A DNA stretch of 11,023 bases. Origin: Larix sibirica (Eukaryota > Streptophyta > Pinopsida > Pinales > Pinaceae). The stretch is taken from NCBI GenBank assembly GCA_004151065.3, contig NWUY0300008587.1, positions 47,873-58,895 on the forward strand. The letters run 5' to 3'. Shown here piece after piece: positions 5,340 to 11,023 of the stretch (position 1 is the first letter of the stretch; each line of letters opens with the position of its first letter). The notes beneath the pieces were generated by a model that was not told the DNA's origin, searched no databases, and saw nothing but the letters and a program-made list of their open reading frames with translations. The translations under genes and the position numbers were made by a program.

Positions 5340-8333
5340 CTGTCAAAACAGAAGAAGAAGAAAACAAGTTCAGAAAAGTGAAGTAGAAGCATAGTCACAA
5401 GTCACTCAGTTGGATGCTAGTGTGAGAGTAAGGCACTTTACATTTCAGTACCAGTTTTCAGTTTTACTTATTTGACAAGAGAATTTAAGGTCCTTCTAAA
5501 AAGAGTCAGCTATGATTCGTGGCATCAAGCTCATACGTCAAATTGGGCTTCAGCCTTGCACTTTTTGTGTTTTCAACATACTTAACTGGGTTATCTTTTT
5601 AATAAGATATCATATGTAGCACTTTCAGCACACTCATATATAACACTTTCAACACACTATGTAATATACTAATATGTATTTAAGTTCCAAAACATGGTAC
5701 CTGAGTTTTGAGGATATCACGCTCAGCCTCCAGTGTTTTGGCTGCAACATGATCCTTTGAGAGGAAGAGAGGCCTAGCTGCAACAACATGCATTGCAAGA
5801 TTTGATCCCACCCTTTGAAGCACTTCTGTTGGTGCACCCCCATTTTCAGATTCCAATGTCAAGAGGCCAGCTATACGACCAAGCCCTGCATCCACAAACA
5901 CAATGATTATTGGAGGCAAATCTCTGAACAAACAATCTAGTCCAAGTTGTGTTGGTACTCTCAATTCTCTTAGACTTTTCTTTACGGGGAGTGCTAACAA
6001 TAAATTATGAAGAGCCAGAATGCATGCTAGTGAAGCATAACTGAGCTTAACAATTTTGTTTGCTCTATTTTACCTTTATGTAGCCAATTTTTTTCATTTT
6101 CTTTTATTACTTTCAAGGGGATGATGATGACTCACATCAAGGCCAAACCTGCCTGGAAATGGCATTGTCTAAAAACACAACGCTTAGCACCTCCTTGGCC
6201 GGAATCCGGCAACTCAAAGAAGGCAGAGTTCCAATTGATCCAGAACTCTGCTCAATTTTTCAAGCATCTGGGTCGGTTTAAACTTTAAAATGGGGGAAAA
6301 CCCCCAAGGGCACAGTTCCACAGTGGAACTCTGCCACTACACCCTTGGAACTCTGCACCCCCTGGAATTTTTGCCGGATACATAGAGGAACTCTGCCGGA
6401 AAAGCCATTGGAAAAGGTGCAAAGTGTTGTGGTTTTAGACTACTTCCCTGGAAATTATGTATTGCTCTAACCTCTGTAGAAATTCAGAATCCAGATATAT
6501 GTAGGGAACTATGGATAAATGTTGAAAACTGGATTCAGGATGTCAGATAATGCTTGGTAATGTAGAGGTCAGTAAAAGGAAGCATATCTGAGTGAATGGC
6601 CTTGTTTTTCTGTCAGCCTTAAATTATTATAATGATATTGTACAGGATAATCAACATACATATAGGCTCTGTATAAAATACAGAATCAAACCACTCTTAT
6701 TCATGGGATACTGGATCTGTACCAAATAACTAGAATTCATTGTATTACTAGTAGGAAATGAAATGGTACAAAATCCATGTCGATAATCCAATCCCTTATT
6801 CTGAGCACTAGTATCTAAAACATTGCAATTATACATGTGACAGTTGATTCATTAAATTCAGCTTGAAAAGTGATATCAGCCATTTTGATTTTGAAATGAG
6901 CATCAAAAATCAGAAAGATGAAAGGCAGACAAAGTCTCATTTCTTCAATGTCTATATCCATGGTGTCAATACTCCCTTATCCATCAGAATAAAAGGCATC
7001 CAATAACATACTGTAAGAAATAGTACAAACCTGGTTGGGAAGAAGTATGAAGATAGGAGGAAACAATGCCATTTGCAGAAGACAAGGCAAAACCTCTTCG
7101 GAGCTTCACATTCTCTCCCATCATAGCAGCCACTTCCATTATTGCATCTTGAACAGTTGTCTCCCTAGTTAGTTTAGGATGATCTAAGATAATGTTCATT
7201 TCCTGCGATAGCACATAACCATGTTACAAACAAGAAAAAGTACATTTACACTCCTTGATTACTCAGAGTTAACATCCAAAATCTTTTTTTTAAATGCTTC
7301 TGATTAACTTGCTGGCGAGCATGCCCTTGCCCAATCTAGGAATTTAGCTTACAACCCACAAAAGAGCCCCTTGGCTAAGAAGCGATGACTAGGGGGAATC
7401 TACTAAGTCAACTATGTGCTGGGCTTGCTTGCACCTGGCCCCATCCACACAGAGGCAAGACAGATGGTTTGAATGGGCGAGACAGCCCATGAGGGAAAAA
7501 CATGTCCCTGGGGGGGGATTTGAACCTTAGTTGGGAGTATGAAACACCCCCTCAATACCATTGAACCAATAGCCTGTGGCATCATTCTAAACCTTTTGAT
7601 TTGACTGTTAAACTTCTTGCTCAATATGCCTATTAGTCTTTTTCTTTTTATTACATGTAAATATTCATCCCACCCTCCAGCCCATAGGCGAAAAAGAGAT
7701 TGCCGGTACCTTGCCAGCCCCTATCAACAATTGGCTCACAAAGAGCCCCAATCAACAATAAACTCACGAAGAGCAAACATGTCACAAGTGGAATTTGAAA
7801 CCAAGTGAGGAGGATAACATCTTCTCCTCTCAACCACACGAGCTAGACCCAATTGCCTGATATGCTTATTAGCTCTGTGTATCGCATTCTGGAATAAATT
7901 TCCATCTTTTGAATGATCTAATCTTACATTTACTGGCCCTTATCAGAATTTTCAATCAACAAATCCAATCCATAAGCTTTAACATCGATTTACCTCACAT
8001 TATGTTTATTTTGAAAATATATAGCCAGAAATAGCTCACGAAACCAATATAGACTGCTGAAAAATCTAAGCACACAAAAAAAAACAAAGAGAATGACTCC
8101 TGCTTTCAAATTAATTTCTTTTGTCTAAACAATCCACTATAAATTTAATTTCTATGGACTAAATAATCCAAAATAAAATGTCAGTGCCAATTTGCTTTAC
8201 AACAAAAAAAACCTAGGTCACCTTTCATATGGTAGAGCCTTACCTCTAGGATCTTTGGATCTATTGTGGCAGATTCCGATAGAAGCTTGGGTAACGCATC
8301 CATGGTCAAAGCTGATCTTGCCACAGAAAGTGC
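5214..8333 (-). CDS. Mitochondrial translation elongation factor Ts, partial gene (four internal exons)
   Basis: EF-Ts is the guanine-nucleotide exchange factor that recycles EF-Tu-GDP to EF-Tu-GTP during organellar translation. The minus-strand exons join as 8333-8244, 7202-7031, 5885-5701 and 5339-5214. Introns are GT-AG with phases 0, 1 and 0, giving 191 uninterrupted codons. Motifs in order are [64 protein letters not shown] and [32 protein letters not shown] and LDHPK are features I associate with the plant mitochondrial paralogue rather than the chloroplast EF-Ts or the bacterial form. These residues are the core and dimerisation domains. The N-terminal UBA-like domain, the TDFVARN motif and the transit peptide are absent and should lie beyond position 11023. 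The C-terminal tail after NVK was not found either. There are no frameshifts or stops in the four exons, so the gene is probably live. Identification rests on recalled family sequence, not on a database search. Confidence 0.9.
5701..5885 (-). CDS. EF-Ts exon C (2 bases plus 61 codons)
   Basis: This 185-base exon begins with GG, completing the split glycine codon, and continues [11 protein letters not shown]. It then reads [22 protein letters not shown] and ends ERDILKTQ. The acceptor is tgcag and the donor is CTCAG followed by gtacca. It holds the AMHVAA-P-LS core helix region that is diagnostic of EF-Ts. The 1145-base intron upstream (5886-7030) contains the GGAACTCTGCC motif cluster. Confidence 0.93.
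5886..7030 (-). other. EF-Ts intron between exons B and C
   Basis: This 1145-base intron (gtttgt to tgcag) holds the motif cluster at 6190-6405. From 6420 to 7000 only AT-rich unique-looking sequence is visible, with no gene or repeat that I can support. Confidence 0.8.
6190..6405. repeat. Cluster of GGAACTCTGCC / CCGGA motifs with inverted repeats
   Basis: This intronic GC-richer island has GGCAGAGTTCC (6222-6232), then CAGAACTCTGC in the opposite sense (6241-6251), GTTCCacagtGGAAC followed by TCTGCC (about 6315-6334), GGAACTCTGCA (6347-6357) and GGAACTCTGCC (6387-6397). It also holds the near-perfect palindrome TTGGCCGGAATCCGGCAA (6194-6211) and further GCCGGA copies near 6372 and 6395. 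A hairpin TGGGGGAAAACCCCCA lies at 6291-6306. The base composition differs sharply from the AT-rich intron around it, suggesting inserted transposon sequence. No coding potential, ends or family were recognised. Confidence 0.55.
7031..7202 (-). CDS. EF-Ts exon B (57 codons plus 1 base)
   Basis: This 172-base exon runs from [11 protein letters not shown] through [10 protein letters not shown] to LHTSSQPG. The acceptor is atcgcag before GAAATG, and the donor is CCAG followed by gtttgt. It begins in phase 0 and ends after the first base of a glycine codon that exon C completes. Bacterial and plant EF-Ts are conserved across GENV-RR and the YLH segment, which supports the reading frame strongly. 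Confidence 0.92.
7283..7585 (-). mobile_element. Second tRNA-derived SINE, different family
   Basis: On the minus strand an A box TGGTTCAATGG lies at 7568-7558 and a perfect B box GGTTCAAATCC at 7526-7516, 42 bases apart. The body runs through about 7300 and ends in an A-rich run (TTTAAAAAAAAG, about 7293-7282). Beyond the boxes the sequence does not resemble the neighbouring SINE, so it is a separate family. Possible degenerate target-site repeats exist (AGGTTTAGAATGATG near 7600-7586 and AGATTTTGGATGTTA near 7283-7269, about 10 of 15 matching), but they are weak. The 5' boundary is approximate. Confidence 0.55.
7624..7636 (+). repeat. SINE target-site duplication, left copy
   Basis: The 13 bases atatgcctattag match 7860-7872 at 12 of 13 positions and bracket the SINE. 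Confidence 0.75.
7637..7859 (-). mobile_element. tRNA-derived SINE with target-site duplications
   Basis: Read on the minus strand, an A-box-like TAGCTCGTGTGG lies at 7845-7834 and a B-box-like GGTTTCAAATTCC at 7802-7790, 43 bases apart as in a tRNA. The element ends in an A-rich tail (AATAAAAAGAAAAAG, about 7653-7639). It is flanked by a 13-base direct repeat with one mismatch, atatgcctattag at 7624-7636 and atatgcttattag at 7860-7872. This is the signature of LINE-mediated retroposition. The body contains an internal near-duplication (about 7722-7747 and 7750-7774: CAACAAT, then CTCACAAAGAGC or CTCACGAAGAGC). It lies in the intron between EF-Ts exons A and B. The family name is not known to me. 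Confidence 0.78.
7860..7872 (+). repeat. SINE target-site duplication, right copy
   Basis: The 13 bases atatgcttattag pair with 7624-7636. The single difference is C to T. Confidence 0.75.
8244..8333 (-). CDS. EF-Ts exon A (30 codons)
   Basis: This 90-base exon reads from ALSVARSAL to DPKILE. In the family it follows directly after the TDFVARNE-F-L segment. The acceptor on the minus strand is atggcag before GCACTTTC, and the donor is GAG followed by gtaagg. It starts and ends in phase 0. The exon before it is not in the window: no TDFVARN-type coding sequence was seen between 8334 and 11023 on this strand. The intron upstream is therefore at least 2.69 kb and carries copia and gypsy debris. 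Confidence 0.88.
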
Positions 8334-8587
8334 CTGCCATTTGGCAAAATTCCAAACAATATAAAATGTAAGAGGGCATTTGCAGTGATGGCCTAAAAAC
8401 GACAAATTAGAGAGCAGGAGAGGGATCTAGTAATAAGCAACAATCCACAGTTATACATCTTAATTATTATCTACAGAAAGTCAAAGAATTGCAACTGTCA
8501 TGAAAAGTTGCAAGTTATGAACATTTCTTTAAATAGAGATAAAAAACTGACTAAGATATTTACTATTTACAAGAAAACAGACTCAAA
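8334..8587. other. Intron sequence between EF-Ts exon A and the copia fragment
   Basis: This AT-rich stretch contains no coding pattern or repeat that I can support. It ends at about 8588, where gag-like sequence begins. Confidence 0.5.
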
Positions 8588-8875
8588 AATTGACCACTTT
8601 TCCTCAAAATAATTTTTGTAATTCCTCCCACATTTCTTTAGAAGATTTGTCTAGATCAACATGATGTAATTCAAAATCAGAAAGTGCAAGGTCAATGATT
8701 GACTTGGTATTATCATCTATCTGTTGCCACTCAATAAATTCATTAGGCTGTGTAGGTTTCGGTTCAGTACCTTTGACGATTCCCCATAAACTTTTACTCA
8801 TTAAATCATTTGAATCTTTACTTTCCATATATGAAAATTATATCCATTGAATTTTCTAGATGGATTTTCATTCTT
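8588..8875 (-). pseudogene. Copia gag N-terminal remnant, frameshifted
   Basis: The stretch encodes the start of a Ty1/copia gag capsid-type protein (UBN2/retrotrans_gag family). One frame carries FNGYNFHIWKVKIQM, the usual F-G-NY--W-----. After a one-base frameshift near 8802-8806 the next frame carries SKSLWGIVKGTE, IIDLALSDFELHHVD and SSKEMWEELQKLF. An in-frame TGA lies at 8606-8604, where the family has glycine after KLF, and coding similarity is lost soon after. The remnant is about 95 codons, against several hundred for a full gag, and no start codon was recognised. It is non-functional. Confidence 0.82.
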
Positions 8876-8959
8876 AGAAAAATGAACTAAGTAATATGTA
8901 AATGAAAATTTTTGAATGATTCTGAAATAAAAATTGTTGTAAAGGGACAAATTGTAAAT

Positions 8960-9032
8960 GCTCTGTCTCTTTAAATTTAGATCTGTGAATGCTCTGTCTC
9001 TTTAAATTTAGATCTGTGAATGCTCTGTCTCT
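8960..9032 (+). repeat. 31-bp tandem repeat, about 2.4 units
   Basis: The unit reads GCTCTGTCTC then TTTAAATTTA then GATCTGTGAAT. Units start at 8960 and 8991 and are identical, followed by a partial third from 9022 (GCTCTGTCTCT). It lies in the leader between the primer binding site and gag of the copia fragment. The identity of the two full units indicates recent or homogenised expansion. Confidence 0.9.
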
Positions 9033-9063
9033 CTGCCAATGGGTGAGTATACCTTTGTTGTCT

Positions 9064-9240
9064 ACTCCATATACTGTCTGCTCCAATAAACTTGGGCTAG
9101 GCCACACAAGCATGTAGCAGTGACCGTATACTGTCTGCTCCAATAAACTTGGGCTAGCTCTGTTGTCTGCCCTAATAAACTCGAGCTAACTCTGTTGTCT
9201 GCTCTAATAAACTTGGGCTACATCACACAGGCATGTAGAA
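9064..9240 (+). repeat. Imperfect tandem repeats in the copia leader (TGTCTGCTC-AATAAACTTGGGCTA)
   Basis: Four units each contain TGTCTGCYCYAATAAACT followed by YGRGCTA, beginning near 9074, 9132, 9166 and 9198. The first and last are each followed by an ACACARGCATGTAGMAGTG block (about 9093 and 9224). The spacing is 58, 34 and 32 bases, so a longer and a shorter unit alternate. These are non-coding repeats of the retrotransposon leader. Confidence 0.8.
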
Positions 9241-9373
9241 GTGGCAGCTCCCTCTGATTTTTGGCTGCTGTGTCTGATGGCTCACAATTTGTATTAAACG
9301 GTGACTCTTTTCCTCTTCTTCCTTGGTAGCTCCTTCACGAATTACAAGAAACAACAACTCCTACCTTGGCAAC

Positions 9374-9637
9374 TCAACCTCTTCTAATCGAATAGCACGG
9401 CTTCTTCTCCTGGGCAGCTCGACCTCTTTTAAGTGGCATGGGTGCAACTTCAAATGTTTGATATGCTTTTCCTCTCAAATTAATAGTGGTTGTGTCTTTG
9501 TCTCGTATCTTTGCTTGATACCAATGACTTCTCACAGCAACACTAACACGATCTTTTAATTTAAAACTAGTTTGACCTTCCTCACAAACACTGGACTCCA
9601 ATATCAATATTTCAAGCTCATAGGGTTCAGTATCGCT
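9374..9637 (-). pseudogene. Open frame of 87 codons directly after the copia primer binding site, unrecognised
   Basis: The frame opens just after a TAG inside the primer binding site and stays open to a stop at 9374. No ATG occurs until about residue 66, so it is not an obvious gene. The inferred peptide is rich in basic and polar residues (KLKDRVSVAVRSHWYQAKIR) and resembles no gag, protease or host domain that I know. It may be chance openness in the leader, or a remnant of leader-encoded protein. Confidence 0.25.
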
Positions 9638-9646
9638 CTAATACCA
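9635..9646 (-). other. Copia primer binding site (initiator tRNA-Met type)
   Basis: TGGTATTAGAGC directly follows the LTR-ending CA. It matches the complement of the 3' end of plant initiator tRNA-Met (TGGTATCAGAGC) at 11 of 12 bases. This placement and sequence are standard for plant Ty1/copia elements. Confidence 0.85.
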
Positions 9647-9790
9647 TGTTATGATATTGACTGTGTATCATACACAAAATAAAACTGAACATATGAAATA
9701 CAAGAATTTTATTAACGGTGGAGTCATTGATTGCATTGATATCAATTCTCTTTTATTTGGTTAGAAAACAGCGGCATAACCTAACTGCCT
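9647..9790 (-). repeat. Copia LTR, 3' portion (start not determined)
   Basis: The LTR ends CA next to the primer binding site. Two AATAAA-type signals occur on the minus strand (near 9710 and 9755), as expected for the R-U5 region. No TG start with matching inverted ends was certain. TGTTATTGC near 10115 is one candidate. Confidence 0.5.
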
Positions 9791-10260
9791 TTTTTTTATG
9801 ACATCTATTAAACTAATGCCTATCATAATTAAATATTAAAGCCACATATAATGTGGTTTTATTACATGTTATTAAATTAACTCATATTGGAGCATTATAA
9901 TTGAACACTTTCTATATCCATTTGAAGAGTCGTTATTTTTAATCATGTGCAAGATTCATTATTAGGACTACTATATAGCTTGTATGCATCATATTACAGC
10001 CTAAACACTTATCTCCTGACCGCCACTATCAAATTCCAGTAGTACCATTCTTACCTACCTATTATCCAAAAATCAGGGTAAAGTTATTTTTGCATTATAA
10101 AGTAGGCTTGCAATAACAGCAAAGCCTCAAACCTACTGGTGACACTTATCTTGGTGAAGCTAATTTACAAATATGCACCCACTATGGAGATAAAATAATA
10201 AAAATGGCACTACAAAATATCTAACTTCTTCCAATATAATAGGTATTTGAGATACGTAAT
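9791..10260. other. AT-rich sequence between copia and gypsy remnants
   Basis: This stretch is probably LTR or intron sequence, but the copia LTR start and gypsy LTR end could not be placed. No EF-Ts exon was recognised here. Confidence 0.4.
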
Positions 10261-10532
10261 TGTTGTGAACCAAATAGCCAAATAAACATGAAAATGACCC
10301 AATTTAGTTGTACCATGCCAAAATAGAGAAAAAAAAGTGAATAAAAAAGAAGCTTCTTCAAGATGGAAACCTCTTAGTACCAGATATAAATACACAAGAC
10401 AAGATTATAATTCAAATGAGTCTCCTTAAAGTAAATATAGGAGATAAAGAAGACTACAAGGCAATAACAAGCCTACACGACTATAGTTAGTGTAATGATA
10501 ATTATTTAGGGGTATGACTTAGGGGCCTAACA
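10261..10532 (-). repeat. Ty3/gypsy 3' LTR, start certain, end approximate
   Basis: On the minus strand the LTR begins TGTTAGGCCCCTAAG at 10532, directly after the polypurine tract. A TATA-like TATTTATATC lies near 10390. The end at 10261 is only a candidate (GGTTCACAACA). The LTR could extend further towards 9800. Confidence 0.55.
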
Positions 10533-10534
10533 TG

Positions 10535-10546
10535 CTCCTCCCCTTC
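10535..10546 (-). other. Polypurine tract of the gypsy element
   Basis: GAAGGGGAGGAG lies two bases before the TG of the LTR, where plus-strand DNA synthesis is primed in LTR retrotransposons. Confidence 0.75.
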
Positions 10547-10547
10547 A

Positions 10548-11023
10548 AACAAGTGTTTCCCTCAACGTTGATTAGTTGTGGCTGTTTTTGTATGAAGAAC
10601 TCATATTCCCAGTTGCATCTTGCGTTGGCACGTTCTTTCACTTGATGGAGTATTCAGTAATTTCTCTAGTCCTTAATTGCTTGATACTTGTTTCAGTCAC
10701 TAGTTCAAGTCTTAGTGTGATTTTTCCCTCTTCATCGACCTTTGGAAGTACAGTCTGAAGTTTGAACTAAAATATTGTCACCAAATACCCTTTTTAAACA
10801 TGAAACATGGAAGATTGGAAGTACACGTGATGGAGGCAACCCCAATTTATATGCCAAATTGCCAATCCCCTACAACACTATATATGGACCATAGTTTTTT
10901 GGTGCTAATTTATTGTCCTTTTGTTGCTTCAAGGACATTTGTTTGCATGGTTGCAACCTCATAGATATCCAATCCCCCACCTCAAAATGCCTTTCACTGC
11001 AATGTTGATCTACTTGTTGTTTC
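10548..11023 (-). pseudogene. Ty3/gypsy (chromovirus) pol C-terminus: integrase end and chromodomain, broken
   Basis: At the window edge the minus strand reads CSERHFEVGDW and LQPCKQ, then LAPKNYGPYIVL, IGNLAYKL-LP and PIFHVSCLK. This is the GPY/F region at the end of Ty3/gypsy integrase. A TAG (10872-10870) interrupts it after YIVL. Further on, in shifting frames, come DEEGKI-like and ITEYSIK residues, a KNVPTQDAT block and EYEFFIQKQPQL, matching the chromodomain pattern VKWK-LP-EDATWE. Several stops and frameshifts make it non-functional. The rest of pol lies beyond the window. Confidence 0.85.

Larger units (their letters stand above)
7203..8243 (-). other. EF-Ts intron between exons A and B
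   Basis: This 1041-base intron (gtaagg to cgcag) is about half SINE sequence (7283-7585 and 7637-7872). Positions 7873-8243 are AT-rich with no further recognisable feature. Confidence 0.8.
8588..9790 (-). mobile_element. 5' part of a Ty1/copia LTR retrotransposon, truncated
   Basis: Read on the minus strand the order is LTR end (CA at 9648-9647), primer binding site, a leader of about 760 bases with tandem repeats, then a broken gag that stops near 8588. Protease, integrase and reverse transcriptase are missing, so the element is dead and truncated. The LTR contains polyadenylation-like AATAAAA (about 9710) and ends ATCATAACA. Its start was not located, so the right boundary given is a guess. 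It lies within the large upstream EF-Ts intron, in the same orientation as the gene. Confidence 0.75.

Noticed and set aside
5649-5843. Minus-strand open frame of 64 codons
   Set aside because: It is an alternative frame across EF-Ts exon C. The EF-Ts frame explains the conservation and splice sites.
6651-6836. Minus-strand open frame of 61 codons in the EF-Ts intron
   Set aside because: AT-rich intron sequence with no domain, no splice support and no similarity to EF-Ts.
7516-7568. tRNA gene on the minus strand
   Set aside because: Box spacing is right, but the acceptor stem does not pair and an A-tailed body follows, as in SINEs.
7412-7839. Open frames on both strands across the SINEs
   Set aside because: They cross tRNA-derived promoter boxes and A-rich tails and share no protein similarity.
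9323-9559. Plus-strand open frame of 78 codons
   Set aside because: It is antisense to the copia leader, with no recognisable domain.
10210-10395. Minus-strand open frame of 61 codons
   Set aside because: It lies inside the gypsy LTR just downstream of its TATA-like sequence and has a low-complexity hydrophobic composition. LTRs rarely encode proteins.
10104-10480. Inverted pair GTAGGCTTG (near 10102 and 10471) as terminal repeats of a DNA transposon
   Set aside because: The match is only about nine bases, no flanking target duplication was seen, and the right copy lies inside the gypsy LTR. Chance is likely.

Overview
The window looks like nuclear DNA from a plant with a large, repeat-filled genome. 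The evidence is a split gene with GT-AG introns, whose exons match plant mitochondrial elongation factor Ts (EF-Ts), set among decayed retroelements (Ty1/copia, Ty3/gypsy, a LINE and tRNA-derived SINEs). The long introns and old, mutated elements suggest a gymnosperm or a similarly large genome. That placement is inference; no species-specific marker was recognised.

Layout. Positions 1-2000 hold no gene. They are a mosaic of degenerate short-period repeats, including a minisatellite of about 27 units of about 22 bp at 1241-1800, plus a fragment matching the 5' part of plant initiator tRNA-Met at 854-880 (minus strand). Positions 2160-3340 are a dead LINE on the minus strand, with recognisable reverse transcriptase blocks and a probable endonuclease remnant. 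Positions 3827-5310 are a degenerate tandem duplication of about 0.75 kb. It copied an EF-Ts exon: the copy at 5214-5339 is intact, and the copy at 4483-4568 is decayed with an in-frame stop.

Four coding exons of the EF-Ts gene lie on the minus strand between 8333 and 5214. They give 191 continuous codons with consistent splice phases. The N-terminal part (UBA-like domain and the conserved TDFV motif) and the C-terminal tail were not found. The 5' end must therefore lie beyond position 11023, so the intron upstream of 8333 exceeds 2.69 kb. The introns hold two tRNA-derived SINEs (about 7283-7585, and 7637-7859 with clear target-site duplications) and a cluster of GGAACTCTGCC motifs (6222-6400).

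Positions 8588 to about 9790 are the 5' portion of a Ty1/copia element: LTR end, iMet-type primer binding site, a leader with two tandem-repeat arrays, and a broken gag. Positions 10535-11023 are the 3' end of a Ty3/gypsy chromovirus pol, followed by a polypurine tract and an LTR start at 10532. Both elements lie on the same strand as EF-Ts.

Only EF-Ts appears to be a functional host gene. No bacterial features, CRISPR array, complete tRNA, rRNA or intact transposon was found. The most interesting items are the duplicated and decayed EF-Ts exon, the hairpin-cored minisatellite, the initiator-tRNA-derived fragment and the SINE with intact target-site duplications.
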